This document shows, piece by piece, positions 44,680-57,219 of a stretch of 64,000 nt of DNA. The stretch is taken from assembly GCA_949752795.1 (NCBI GenBank), contig OX457058.1, positions 154,204,353 through 154,268,352 on the forward strand, given 5' to 3'. The stretch's first letter is position 1; each line of letters opens with the position of its first letter. Under the pieces are notes generated by a model. It was not told where the DNA came from and did not search any database. It saw nothing but the letters and a program-made list of their open reading frames with translations. Origin of the DNA: Hyperoodon ampullatus. Lineage: Eukaryota; Chordata; Mammalia; Artiodactyla; Ziphiidae. The translations under genes were made by a program, and so were the position numbers.

Positions 44680-45480
44680 TAGCCCTTGTGCCTGCGTCCA
44701 CGTGCTACCGTATAATCAAGAGCATAACAGGTCTTTTTCCCAGTTCCTGGCATGCGCCTCAAAACCCTCAGGATTTCCTGAGTGACAGGAGTGTCTTCGT
44801 GATGCTAACGAGGTGACCCAGGGTGGACCCCTACCTAGACAGCTTCCTGGAAACACCAACCATGTAAGCAGATGTTGGGACTTTCAGCCAATAGAAGGAC
44901 AGGGAGCTGGAGATTGAGCTCACTCCCTAGCCAGTGTTCAATCAGTCATGCCTGCGTAATGAAAAGTAATGAAACCCCAATGAAAACGCTGGACACCAGG
45001 GCCCAGGGGAGCTTCCTGGGAGGTGACTTGCCTCGACTCCACAGGCAGAGGGCACAGAAGCTCTGCCTCCCTCCCAGATCTTGCCCTGTATGTCTCTTCA
45101 TGTGGCTGCTCCTGAGTCATAACCTTTATAATAAAACTGCCAGCAGCAGTATAGCACTTTCAGTGAGATCTGTGAGTCATTGCAGTGAATTACCAAACCT
45201 AAGGAGTTTGATGGGAACCCCCTACTTTGTAGCTGGCTAGTCAGGAGTGCAGGTGTCCTGGGGGAACCCCACTTGTAGCTGGCAGCAAAGTGGGAGCAGT
45301 CTGTGGGGGACCGAGCCCTTAACCTGTGGAGTCAGATGCTGCCTCCGGGAAGTTAGGGTCAGGATGGCACTGCAGCCGATCCCAGGTGGTGTTAGCCCAG
45401 GTGTGGAAATGGAACACGTGTACACAGAAGTATGCTCACATTTGAATTACAGGACACGGTGTGTGTACTTGAATGTGTCC
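44680..45480 (+). mobile_element. Endogenous-retrovirus LTR-like remnant, sense
   Basis: Text such as CATAACCTTTATAATAAAAC (poly(A)-signal region near 45119), AGTGAGATCTGTGAGTCATT, GTAGCTGGCTAGTCAGGAGT and GGGACCGAGCCCTTAACCTG follows an old mammalian LTR family (name uncertain). No viral gene is attached; a decayed solo LTR. Confidence 0.55.
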
Positions 45481-45857
45481 ATGCCCAACAGGAGGGGCTT
45501 ACCTGCGTACTAACCCCCAGACTCGCCTGCTTTCTTGCCAGAATCCTAACAGTGGGGTTTCAATACAGCCACTCCTGGCGTGTACCGCTCTCCCGGCTGT
45601 ACCTCGATTTTTCCAGCAGAGGGCGCTCCAATCCCACAAGTCCTCTGACTCCGCACAGCGGCTTCAGCTCTAAGAAAACAGGACTCCAAACTGGCTCAGG
45701 GAAATCGAACTCTTATTAGGTACCTGAAAAAGGCAGCAATGCAGCTGGCTTCAGCGACACCAGGGGAGCCCGGGCCAGAACCCTCAATCTGCCCCCTCAG
45801 GGGAAGATGCAGGTTCTTGGAGCCTGAGCTTATACAATCTGGGGACCCTCTTTAAAA

Positions 45858-45865
<8 letters not shown>

Positions 45866-45922
<57 letters not shown>
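45866..45922. repeat. (TA)n microsatellite
   Basis: About 28 perfect TA units preceded by an A-run (45854-45866). Long enough for cruciform or slippage instability. Confidence 0.97.
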
Positions 45923-45926
<4 letters not shown>

Positions 45927-46564
45927 AATTTACAAATATAATGTTAGGTATAGAAAGTGGATGTATATTTAGAATGAAGAAAAAATCACAATAAATGATA
46001 CATTTTAAAAAGCTGACAATGGCATAAACATCAAATCCACCCCGTGGCCTTGCAAGGGGGCCCCGCTGAGTAGCTTCTGCAGGTCGTCCCGCAGAGAACA
46101 GACACCTTGCTGATGCAGAGTCCAGTTTGCTTCCTGGGCCCATCTGGCCATGAAAACGGGCTGGAGGACTCAACCCCGAGGACCCGCCCTTGTCTGGTTC
46201 TCTGCACCTCCCTCCTCACCGCTGTCCTTGGAGCAATCACTTGTAGTCACACCGTGAACACGTGTGAGGCGCTGTCGCTTTTCTCTGTCACACCCAAGAG
46301 GCTGCCACCTCCACACCCTGCCTTTTGGGAGGTAGCAGGCAGCTCTCCCAGCTTCTCCTTCCATGAGTCCTGGCTCCACCGTGGGTCCTCCATCCACTCA
46401 GTGTTATTTCAAGACCATAAAACTCACAGCCCCCCTGCCCCCGACAAATACTTTTCCCAAGAGCACTGTGATGCAGGGGAAAAACCCTTCTTGAATTAGT
46501 GGGGGAAAACTTACAATGTAAGGGGGAGGGAAAACATGTACATTTATTTACTCTAAAGTGTAAG

Positions 46565-48225
46565 TGACTTCAATTAAATTCAATAAACATTTATTAAGGG
46601 CTTACTATGTGTCTGGTGCTGTTGTGGGTATGTTTGGGATACATCAATGAATAAAAACGATAAAACCCATCCTTTACACAGCGTTTACATTCTAGCAGGA
46701 AGAGACTGCCCACAAGTAATAAATATAATAAATAAGTGAATCATATACAGTGTTAGAAGATAATAGTACTATGGGCGAAAAAATAGAGCGGCGTATGGTG
46801 GTTCAGGAGGGTCATTGCTAGGGGTGGGGGAAGTTATGATTTTAAACGGGTGAGGGGTGGTATCTGAGCAACAGCATGAAGGCAGTGAGGGAGAGCCATG
46901 TGGATCTGGGGGAAGAGCTCTTCAGGCTGAGCACAGGCCCCAGGACAGGAGCCAGCCTGGGGCATCTTAGGGTCGGTAAGGCAGCCCAAGGCTGGAACAG
47001 AGAGGGAAGGAGAGCATGGCGGGAGGTGAGGTTGGAGCAGGGCCCGATCAAGTGGGGCCTTGAGGCCTGTGGGCAACGTGGGTGTGAGTGAGATGGGCCC
47101 TTGCAGGGTTTGGGGCAGAGGAGGGCCAGACTCCGACATCTTTGAAAAGGGTGTTCTGGCTGCTGTGTTAAGAATAGGCTTTAGGTGGGACTTCCCTGGT
47201 GGCGCAGTGGTTGGGAATCCGTCTGACGATGCAGGGGACACAGGTTCGATCCCTGGTCTGGGAAGATCCCACATGCCGTGGAGCGGCTAAGCCCATGCGC
47301 CGCAACTACTGAGTGTGCATGCCACGACTACTGAAGCCTGTGTGCCTAGAGCCTGTGTTCTGCAACAAGAGAAGCCACCACAATGAGAAGCCAGAGCACC
47401 ACAATGAAGAGTAGCCCCCCCAGCGCACAGCAGCAAAGACCCAATGCAGCCAAAAATAAATAAATAATTAATTAAAACAAAAACCAAAAAAAACCACCAC
47501 AAATTGAAAAAAAAAAAAAAAAAAAGAATAGGCTTTAGGGATTGAAAGGCGGGATCAGGAAAATCCACTGGGAGACTATTGCAATGATGGAGGCAAGAGC
47601 TGAAGGAGGAAGTGGTGGGGTGATGGGTGTGGGCGGACCCTGGATGTGTCTAAAGGTGGCACCAACCATGCTCCCCATCAGGTGGGGCACTGGCTGTGCG
47701 AGAAAGAGAGGCATCACGTGGCCCCCAGGCTCAGGCCCCCAGCAGCTGGAGGAATGAAGTCTCATCACTGAGCTGGCCGAGGGGAACTCTGCTGGAGTAG
47801 ATTTGGGTGTCGGGGGTGGAGAGAGAGAAAACTGGGAGTTAGTTTAGGGATGTCTATTAGACATTGCAGAGGGGAGTGGAGCCGGTGTTGGAGTCCAAGC
47901 CTGGACTTGGAGGAGGGGTCTGGACGGGGGTGTGTTTGCAGGTCCTGGACGTTATATAGATAATATTGAACGTCACAAGACCAGATGAGGTCCCTGAGGG
48001 TCTGAGTGCAGAGGGAAGTGAAGGGACAAAGGCCTGAGTCCTGGGGGGCTCCAGAATCCTTAGCGAGGTCTGTGAGAAGAAGAGCCAGCAGAGGGGACCA
48101 AGGGGGAGAGACCGGTGAGGAAGAGGGGGCCCCAGAATGGGGGTTTCTGGAAGGCAGTTGAGGAAAGTGGCCAAGCCAAAAAGACTCACCCCCAAGCCTT
48201 TCCCGAGAACAGTGTGTGGAGGTGG
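46565..48225 (-). mobile_element. Long L2 LINE remnant, antisense, split by a SINE
   Basis: Landmarks of the L2 complement: AATAAACATTTATTAAGGGC, TTTACATTCTAGCAGGAAGA, AGAGCCATGTGGATCTGGGG, GTGTTCTGGCTGCTGTGTTA, GGGATGTCTATTAGACATTG and GGCCTGAGTCCTGGGGGGCT, in the expected order. A CHR SINE at 47187-47524 interrupts it. Confidence 0.85.
47187..47524 (+). mobile_element. CHR-type SINE, long subfamily, sense, nested in L2
   Basis: Full-length long-subfamily copy with an A-rich tail. Exact duplication AGAATAGGCTTTAGG at 47171-47185 and 47525-47539. Confidence 0.97.
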
Positions 48226-48229
48226 GCGG

Positions 48230-49124
48230 GACCAGGGGAGCACAGGTGGGCTGAGGGCAAAGGTGACAGAAGAAAGGGATGGGGGCGTGGCTACTAAATA
48301 TCCAACCTCTCAGCAGGGCTCCACCCTCTGAGGTACGTGCAACCCAAAGCCTCCTGGGAGGTACCGGCCACCCTCCCCAGATTCCCTGCGCTCGCCATCA
48401 CTCTGCAGGTCCACTGGTGACACATGGCCCTCCCCAACTGGACTGTCAGCCCCTGGAGTCTGGGCTGAGCTGTCCACGCATGGCTCTCCATGCTTAGCAC
48501 CGTGCCTGGGGCAGAGTTGGGGGGGGACCTCAGAGATATTGAGTGGATCCAGTCAAAGGATGGGAGAAAGAGTGAACAGATCCTTGCTCTCAGCAGCCCA
48601 GCCGTGGGGTTTCCCGAGAACGGTTCCAGCAGACACACCGCCCGGCAGCCTGGCAGCGCCCACTGCAAACACGTCTACGGTGAATACCCATAGATGCTCC
48701 AGACGGCAGGAGTACTGGCCCCGAGGCTGCGGCTCCAGCCAAACTCTGGAATCAGAAAGAACCCTATGGTGTTCCAAGGGCACCGGGAAAGCTGAGGACT
48801 GGATTGCTCACTGGGAGATCAACACAGGTGTTTCTTCCAGAAGAGGCCTCCCTGGTGACACACTCCCTGCCACCCAGCCTCACAGGGCTGGGGAGGCAGT
48901 AAATCTGTCAGGAACCAGCCAGCCCAGTGGGGTCTCCCATGAAGGAGAGCCTCCCCAGAGCCTCAGTGGTAAGGACCCCTGATGGGTCGTGGACAGGGTG
49001 ACTCCTTTCACGGAGCCAAACTCAGTCCCGCCCCCTTCCCAGCCTGGGAGGATGCAGGGCCCCTTCCGGCCCTACTCTGGCCCAGCAGAAGTATGTCAAG
49101 GGAGAGCGGGTTAGACGGAGGCAG
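48230..49124. other. Intergenic stretch, no gene recognised
   Basis: GC-balanced sequence with short overlapping open frames on both strands and no repeat recognised by eye. Confidence 0.4.
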
Positions 49125-49530
49125 TGCAGCCACGTGGTAGGGGTGTGGGCTGGACGTCAGGCCAACCTGTGTTGCAGTCCTGACTCAACCCCCTGCTTCC
49201 TTCCTTCCCTTGTTCTTTATGGGGGTCTTACTATGTGCCAGGCCCTGTGTGTGCCATGGGCCACATGTGAATTCAAAGGGCAGCGCTACTCAGTGACGTG
49301 GAGCTTAAGCCCGATCAGGGAGGCGCACGTTGAACAGACAGACACCCAGACGTTGCCACCACGATGACTTCCGCAAAGGAAGGGCAGCGCGGGGGAAAAC
49401 GGGGCAGCCCTGTGGCCGGGAACCCGCTTCTCAGCTAATCCGACTCTCACTTATAATAATAGCACCTACCTCCTATGGCTTTTGTGAGAATCCATGGGAA
49501 CCAGCACACCGACTGCTTGGGCCCCTCGCC
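49125..49530 (+). mobile_element. MIR, probably interrupted by an antisense L2 3' end
   Basis: MIR start near 49130 (AGCCACGTGGTAGGGGTGTG) and MIR 3' text near 49455 (ATAATAGCACCTACCTCCTA). Between them lies TTACTATGTGCCAGGCCCTG, the complement of an L2 terminus. Confidence 0.5.
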
Positions 49531-49534
49531 AAGC

Positions 49535-52500
49535 CCTAAGTGCACCCTAACTGCAGGGTGGTGGGCTTTCTCGTCCCTGAGACTGGTGGGAGCCTGGGGA
49601 TGAGGCTGCAGGCAGGAGTGTCTCGCCCAGGCTGTGGGCTGAGGGGCTGCCAGGGCAGAGCCGTGGTCCCTCTGGACCTGGCCTTTCCCCGCGACTGCCT
49701 CTTCTCCCTGACCTCAGCCTGGCTGCTGCTAGCAGAGCCCAGCGCAGTTCCCAAGCAGGACACTCCTGGACCCAGGCCCCACTGTCCCCCAAGGCAGTCA
49801 CCCTGCCAGGTGATGGCTGAGCCAGCCGCTGTGCGGTGGAGACAAAGGACAAAGCAACGGGGCTTGGCTGTGCCGACGCCTGGTCTGGAGCCGGCAAAGC
49901 AGCCCTGAATGTCCCCACGCCCGCCCGCCCCTCGGGGAGGATGGCACTGATGGGAACAGAAGGCCAGGGGGGGAGCTTCTCGAGCCCCACCCAGAGCCCT
50001 GGGGTTGGCACACCATGGGCCGCTCAGGGGAGCCCCGGACTCAGCCGCCACCACCGTCCCTCCCCAGTCGTCTGGGATGGGTGGCAGGACACAGGATGGT
50101 GAGTCCCCAGGCCTTCCTGCTGCCCCAGTTTCCCTGGGAAGAAGGTCAGGGTGGGGCATCAGACATGGCCACTGAGGACAGTGTCAGACGTGAAGTAGCA
50201 GAACTGGCGGATGTCTGCTCAGACCTGCCTTCCAGCCAAGTTCTCAAAGACGTGGTCCAGGAGAGAGATGGGGTGGGGCTGAGGAGGGCCAAGGATTTTC
50301 TGGGGGCAGGGCTGGTGTTAGGGGTGCAGCCTGTGCAGTCACACAGGGCCAGACTTAGAAGGGCCTGGGGCTTGGTTTCATGCTCTGCTGTCACTCTCTT
50401 AAAATTCTTAACAACTTTTTAACAAAAACCCCACGGACTGTGTGGCCCATCCTGTCGGAGGGAGAGGACATTTACACACAAAGGGCCTTCCTGTCTGGGG
50501 GACAGAACTGGGGGGAGCTGCAGCAGCCAACCCATCACCTCCCAGCAGCAGCTCCAGTGGAGGTGAGACTAGAGGCCTCCTCTTGACTTTGGCCAGATGG
50601 AATCTGTGATTCTGGAAGAAAGGAGGGATGAAGAACAGCCCTGACCTCAAAAGCTTGCAGGTGAGGGCAGGGGTCAGGGAAGGACACGTCCCTCCCCCTT
50701 AGGCCCTGGTTGTCTCCCCAGGAGAGGGGAGGGGGAGCACGGACCCCCCCTGCGGGTTGGAGTTCTCACGCCGCGGTTCGGAGGCAGGCGAGCAGAGACG
50801 CTGGCGGGAGGCGGTGAGGCCTCGGAGCCAGGAAGAAGACTCTACAGGGGCCTCGGCCAGCTGGGCCAGCCCAGGCCCGCTCTGGCCTCTGGGCTCCAGC
50901 CAGTAGGTAATTCAGAAATTCCTCCAGAATGCTGCCCCGCCTGCTTGCCTCTCTGTCCCAGCCTGAGCCAGCCTGCCGGGGCCGCCGACGCCTGGTTTCC
51001 ACCTCCTAGAGGCTGGCCAGCCGCTCCTGCACCCACACACACACAGAGCCTCCTCGCTCCCAGCTGGTCCAGGGGCAGATGGTGCCGGGAAATGAGCTAG
51101 CAGGAGGGGAGCTGGCCGTGGGTCCCCGGCCAGGGCCAGGCTCCACGGAAGAGGGTGGAGAGGAGGCCCCGCCCTGTGTGTGTCATGGGGGAAGCGGCGA
51201 GGCTTGAGCCTTGGGGATCTGCTGAGGCCCAGCCTGGAGCCTGGCCCAGTTCTCAGAAGCCAGCCCAGCGGAGTCTGCCCTCCCTGGCAGAGTCGGCCGG
51301 GCATGAGCCAGGAGCCCCGGGCAGGGCCTGCCCCAGCACCCCCATCTTCTGTCCCCGAGGCTGAGAACTGGGCCACCAGAGACTCCTTCCCCGGCACCTC
51401 CCAGGATCCCAGGCCGCTAATCCCCTCTCCATTAAGATGCAAATTTTCTCGGAGGCCGGGAGAGGCTGGGACTCATGGCAGCCTTTCATTTTTCACATCT
51501 GTGGGAAGCTGTGGCCAGCTGACCTCAAGTAAAACCCAGAGAAAAGGGCGAGGGAGGGAATTCGGTCAAACTGCTGGCAGCAAGACTCGCTCCTGCAGGG
51601 GAGGGAGGAAGGGGGCAAAAAGGGTAGGTGAACTCTGCTCACAGGACAGTTTCAAAACCACGTCCCGGGTGGGCTTTGCTACCAGGGCCTCCAGCTCTGC
51701 GAGGCCCATCCCGGACAGGGAGCCAACGGCGCAAAGCGGGTCCGGAGTCAGAGCCCTTGCTCTTGCTCTTGCTCTTTGCAAGAGCAAAGCTTGCCCCTGA
51801 CTGGCTGCAGGACCCTGGTCAGAACGTGACATGTAAACGGGGAGCTGATCGCCCCCTCCCAGGGTCGCTGTGAACGCGGTCGTCCCCAGGGACTCTGAGG
51901 GGCTTGGCGCCACGCCTGGCTGCAAGGATGCACTCCCGATGCCGACTGTGCCCTTTTCCACGGCGGTAACTCTGCCCACCCCTGGCCCGAGCTGCATTCC
52001 CCCACGTTCCCACGGCCCAGCAGCAATTCCAGGCCTGGTTCTCAGACTCGGGGTGTTAGCAAGCTGCATGTGGACGTGTCCTGGGAAGAGCTCCCCAGGC
52101 CCCCAGCACGGTGGAACCAGCCTTCTTCCCTCGGCTTTCTCGGTACCATGTCTTCACCACATTCCCAGAGGCCAGGTGAACCTTCGCTGAAGGACCCTGA
52201 TTCCAGGTGCCTAACGTTGTCAAAAGAGTCCAGGAATACCCTGACCCACCTCCAGGTTTACCAAGTGTACAAACCTGCAGAACACCAGTCTTCATTCCTC
52301 ATCTCCTTGAAGACTAAGAGGGTCTCCCAGAAGGGCCTCTACGTCCACAGGGCCTTTAAAGTCTGAAAGCCAAGCACAGTCCTCTCTGCCTTCCCTGGAG
52401 GGCGACTCTGCCAGCCACTCCTGCCTGACCAGACGGCACTCCGCCCCCCACTGCCCCCCCCTTGCCTGCTTCTCAGAAACTCCTGACTCAGTTTTCCCTG

Positions 52501-52700
52501 AGCACAGCCTCCCCGCAACTGTACTCCCCTCCTATCTTGACCTCTGTTCCTGCCTGAGGCCTGACTCTTGGCCCCAGACCTTCAGCTATGAGCTCTACAC
52601 CTTTGACTGCTGATCACTCCCACCTGTCACCTGGTCTCCCTGACACCAGCCAGTGCTAGTCTCCTTGTGTGTTAAGCTTAGAAACAGCTGATGAAAATGG
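49535..52700. other. GC-rich intergenic region without recognised gene
   Basis: GC-rich, moderately CpG-containing sequence (for example CACGCCGCGGTTCGGAGGC near 50768). The longest open frames, 49536-50159 (-), 51180-51800 (+) and 51566-52069 (-), overlap shorter frames on the opposite strand, start without good context and show no domain. They are best read as GC-driven chance. A small inverted repeat, GCTCTT-TGC-AAGAGC, lies near 51770. Confidence 0.45.
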
Positions 52701-52708
52701 GTGTTGCC

Positions 52709-53009
52709 GGGACTGCCCTAGTGGTCCGGTGGTAAAGAATCCACCTCCCAATGCAGGGGACCCAGGTTCGATCCCTGGTTGGGGAACTAAGATCCCACAT
52801 GCCGCAGGGCAACTAAGCCCACGCGTCACAACTACTGAGCTCGCACCTCAACTAGAGAGTCCGCGTGCCGCAACTACAGAGCCCACGCCCTCTGGAACCC
52901 ACGTGCCGCAACTAGAGAGAAGCCCACAGGCTTCAAGGAAGACCCTGCATAGCGCAACTAAGACCCGACGCAGACGAAAAAATAAAGAAAATAAATAAAG
53001 AATATTTAA
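52709..53009 (+). mobile_element. CHR-related SINE, long older subfamily, sense
   Basis: GGGACTGCCCTAGTGGTCCG head, GGTTCGATCCCTGGTTGGGG, repeated CAACTAGAGAG units and an AATAAA-rich tail. The flanks share GAAATGGGNGT. More diverged than the short CHR copies. Confidence 0.9.
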
Positions 53010-53289
53010 GAAATGGGGGTCATCATCCCCCCCGGGGGTCACAGCATTCACACTTGGCTGCTGGAGGGTACAGAGTGACCCCGCGCTGGTTCCTCGCTTC
53101 CCTGGCTCTGCAGGGTCTCCCGGAGGCTGGGGGGAGGGGGGACCAGCTCAGCCTCCGAGCTCCGGGGTCCCTCCTGGCTCTGTGATTAGCTGAGTGCAGG
53201 CGCCTCGGAGTGGGGTGAGTCTACGGCCCTAAGGATGAGAGCACAGGGGGACTGACTGGGTGGGGAACTCTGACCCTGAATGAGAGCTG

Positions 53290-53455
53290 AGGAAAGAGGG
53301 CAGGGTGTTTGGTGTCAGACCAACAGGGTAAATCTCAACTCATCTGGTCCATGACCTTGACCTCACTGGCATTCGTTTCTTCCTCTGTAAACTGGGAACA
53401 ATCACACCTCACAGGCTGCGGTAAGGAGTGAGTGCCGTGTGAAGTCCTTGAGCGC
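53290..53455 (+). mobile_element. MIR SINE, sense
   Basis: AATCTCAACTCATCTGGTCC, CATGACCTTGACCTCACTGG and CTTCCTCTGTAAACTGGGAA match MIR. Confidence 0.75.
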
Positions 53456-53459
53456 CAGC

Positions 53460-55075
53460 GGGTTCAAGCATGGTCAGTTGTCAATTACGCTTCATCACTT
53501 TTATGTGCACGTGCTATCTATTCTTCATGCGGAATTGAGCTGACGGGTGCGTGTCTAACAAGGTTCGGAAACATAGCAGATGTTCGATATGTGTTAGGTT
53601 TCCCTGCACCGGGTGCCATGAGGACATACATCCCCCATGGGCTTGTCTCTCTCTCCATCCCCCAGAAGGAGCCAGAAAGAACACCCTGTACTTAGCAGGG
53701 AAGAACCACGAAGGTGAATCTTAGATTGTCACCCCGTAAGGTCCCTTTGCTTCAGGAGATCCGTGAAGATCCCAGGGTGGTCATCCTGGGGTGGGCAGGA
53801 AGGCTGAGCCTCCCGGGATCCTTAGCGCAGAAATTCCAGGGGAAGGCTGGACTCAGTTTTCCAAGAACATTATTCCACATTCCTTATACTCTGACACACA
53901 AACATGTAAATTTTCTTTTTCCTATTACTAAGCTTCATTTTTATCATAAGTCACATTCACCTATCATCTCAGATAACGTAGAATTTAATTCCGTAACTTC
54001 CAGATAAACTTCCAGTCACTGCAGTGGTTTCCAAATTGTTTCATGCTTAAACTCCATTAAATCAGGATATCCCTCCTTATCCTTATCCTCTCCAGGGCTG
54101 GTTCTAATGCTGGGGGTCCAGGCAGTTTCCCAGGATGGGTGTGTTGGGGTCCATGGATCAATTTTGATCTACCCTGTGCGGTCCACACTCTGTCCTTTGG
54201 CCTGCCTCCCATGTCAGGCTCCACCAGCCCTTAGCCTCACCTGTGCATCATCCTTGCTCCTGCAGAAAGACCTAGGGGTGCATCCCATGGAGGGGTCTGG
54301 GGACTCCCAGTGGGGCTGCACAGGACCCCATGGAACCATCTCTAAATTTCTGACACTGTCTGCCTTCCCAGAGCTACAGCCAGAAAGCAGGGTGTTGGTC
54401 CCTATACTCTTAGTTGTTCAAACATAACTGGGGCTTCTAGTGTCTGGCCCCCAATGATTCAGCCCAGCCAACGGGGAGGTGAGAAGATCCACACCAAGTT
54501 CCCCACCTCGTACCCAGCCTTCTTCCTCCCTGACCCAGTGACCTTCTCTGTCCTGGGGTTTGATGGGAAAAGGGGGCAAAGGAAGGCGGTAATTAGTCTC
54601 ACCTGATCATATGTCCCATCTTTAACCTTTAGAACAATGTAAAAGCTTCAAGCCTGCGTCGATATTCATCATCTTGCAGCTCGAATGCTGAGGAGTGTCC
54701 TAGGGCTCATTGGTCAGCTAGTGCTTGACTGTTGTCTCACGGCCCCAGGGAGAGAGTGGAGTGTAAAACCCTCCCCCAGGAGCCAGTGCTGAGGTCATAA
54801 CCTTCAGTGTCCTCTGCTGCGAGCTGGGGCCCAGAGCTGAGGACGGGAGAGCCTGAGAGATGCCTCCTTCCTCTTCCAAGGAAACAGAGCAGATGCTGAT
54901 TGCTCTCAGCCCCAACTTCTCCCCATAGACCAGAAAGAGCTGCCCAGCTGCCCAGCAGCCTGGCTTTCTTCACTGTCCCTGGCCCAGCCCCTTTCAGAGA
55001 AGCTCACATGCAGCCTCTGCTCTGGCTCTTCCTCCTCCCTGCTCACTCCAGGCCTCCACGCCCTGGTCCAGAAGG
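53460..55075. other. Intergenic stretch, no gene recognised
   Basis: The piece near 54020-54070 (GTGGTTTCCAAATTGTTTCA) suggests a decayed DNA-transposon fragment. Otherwise nothing assigned. Confidence 0.4.
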
Positions 55076-55079
55076 GGAG

Positions 55080-55305
55080 CTTAGAGTCGGGTAGAACTGG
55101 CTTTACCTGCCTCTACCGCGGACCACCTGTGTGACTTCAGCAGGCCACTTAAAACTTTGGGCCTCAGCTTGCTTGTCTGTACAATGGGAATAATACTCTT
55201 CCTTCCAAGGGTTGTGAGAATTAGATAAGAGGATGGGTGTCGAGTGCTGAGCTCAGTGCCTGGTTCAGAGTCAAGAGAGGGTAGTTATTTTTATTCTTAC
55301 TGTCA
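55080..55305 (+). mobile_element. MIR SINE, sense, near full length
   Basis: TAGAGTCGGGTAGAACTGGC, TGTGTGACTTCAGCAGGCCA, CTTGTCTGTACAATGGGAAT and GCTCAGTGCCTGGTTCAGAG cover the MIR consensus. Confidence 0.88.
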
Positions 55306-55879
55306 TTGTCCCCATCATAGCAGGGAAACAAGGTAATAAACTGTTCCCTAACAGAGCCAGTTAAGGGAGGCCTGTTGGGCAGCTGTCCAGGTACTAACCC
55401 AGGAGGAGACTCAAATGCTGGGTGTTATAACATCACTGGTCCTATAACTGGACTGGATAGCTGTGCTCTCCAGCACTTCCCAGTAAGAGGACCCACTTTG
55501 ACAAGCTGCTTGGGGGCTGGAGAGAGACCCTCGCCAAGGAATATGCTCAATACAAGAGCTGTTTACTAAAGCACCTTCCAAAGAGGACGGGCTGGTGACT
55601 GGCAGAATGTTTGTTGGTGGAGAGGGGTCAGCAACTCGGGGCAGGGCTGAATTTCCCCGGAGAGTAAAGGAGAAACAGGCTGCCGCCAGCTTCCCCTCCT
55701 CTACCCTGCACCCGCCACTCAGGGCTCCGCCTCTCCTTCAGACTAACGTCAAAACTATTTAAATAACACAGTGTGAAGGCACTCTGAATTATTAACAGGC
55801 CGGGATGCCACACAGCCCTGCCTGGGCCTCCTGTCTCCCCAGGGGCTGCTTCCAGCAGAAGTGTAGTCAGTTGGGGGAG

Positions 55880-56062
55880 GGCTTCCCTGGTGGCGCAGTG
55901 GGACGCGGGTTCATGCCCCGGTCCGGGAGGATCACACATGCCGCGGAGCGGCTGGGTCCGTGAGCCATGGCCGCTGGGCCTGCGCGTCCGGAGCCTGTGC
56001 TCCGCAACGGGAGGGGCCACGGCAGTGAGAGGCCCGCGTACCGCAAAAATAAAAAACAAAAT
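55880..56062 (+). mobile_element. CHR-type SINE with internal deletion of the A-box region
   Basis: The 5' head GGCTTCCCTGGTGGCGCAGTGG joins directly to GACGCGGGTTCATGCCCC. The roughly 25 bases normally between them (TGAGAGTCCGCCTGCCGATG in sister copies) are missing. Duplication GTTGGGGGAG at 55870-55879 and 56063-56072. Confidence 0.93.
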
Positions 56063-56410
56063 GTTGGGGGAGAAGCCCGGAAGTGGGAGGGGCAGGATGG
56101 GGGCTGGGAAGCCATGTCTTCCGGGTCCCACCCTGTGGCCATCTTCTCTGCAGGTTTCCCCCTCTTACCCTGTGAGACCCTCTCTGGAGCAGGGCTGCTC
56201 AAAGTGCCGTCGGGGGCCCTTCTGCAAACCGCTTGCTCAGATCCAGGGACAAGTACAGAAAGTGTCTGCAAGCATTTAGATACTTTCCTAGCAAGTCGAC
56301 TGTCAATTTATGTCAGTTGAATCCAATTTTTAAAAATTGTATTTCTTGTTCATTTCATTTTTTTCAGCAATTCTTTCGTGTTATATTTTACAAAGAAGAC
56401 AGCCGTCATT

Positions 56411-57216
56411 TTTAAAAACTTTTATTGAAGTATAGTTGATTTACAATGTTGTGTTAATTTCTGCTGTACAGCAAAATGACACAGTTATACACATATATAT
56501 TCTTTTTCATATTCTTTCCATTATGGTTTATCACAGGATACTGAACATAGTTCCCTGAGCTATACAGTAGGATCTTGTTGTTTATCCATCCTATATATAC
56601 TAGTTTGCATCTGCTAATCCCACACTCCCAGTCCTTCCCTCCCCCACCCTCTCCCCCTTGGCAACCACTAGTCTGTTCTCTATATCGGTGTCTGTTTTTG
56701 TTTCGTAGATATGTTCATTTGTGTCATATTTTAGATTCCACATATAAGTGATATCACATGATATTTGTCTTTCTCTTTCTTACTTCACTTAGCATCATAA
56801 TCTCCAGGTCCATCCATGTTTCTGCAAATGGCATTATTTCATTCTTTTTTACGGCTAAGTATTATTCCACTGTGTATATATACCACATCTTTATGCATTC
56901 ATCTGTCGATGGACATTTAGGTTGTTTCCACGTCTTGGCTATTATAAATAGTGCTGCTATGGACATAGGGGTGCCTGTATCTTTTTGAATTATAGTTTTG
57001 TCTGGGTATATGCACAGGAGTACAATTGCTGGATCCTATGGGAACTCTATTTTTAGTTTTTTGAGGAACCCCCATACTGTTTTCCACAGTGGCTGCACCA
57101 ATTTACATTCCCACCAGCAGTGTAGGAGGGTTCCCTTTTCTCCACACCCTCTCCAGCATTTATTATATGTAGACTTTTAAAGGATGGCCATTCTGATAGG
57201 GGCCCATCGTTGATTA
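56411..57216 (-). mobile_element. 5'-truncated L1, antisense
   Basis: TTTATTGAAGTATAGTTGAT starts the 3' end; ORF2 complement follows (GGACATTTAGGTTGTTTCCA, CACAGTGGCTGCACCAATTT). TTACAAAGAA occurs on both flanks (56388, 57219) as a probable duplication. Confidence 0.92.
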
Positions 57217-57219
57217 GAA

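Noticed and set aside
49536..50159. 207-aa antisense and 206-aa sense (51180-51800) frames
   Set aside because: GC-rich DNA with overlapping frames on both strands, no splice or domain evidence.
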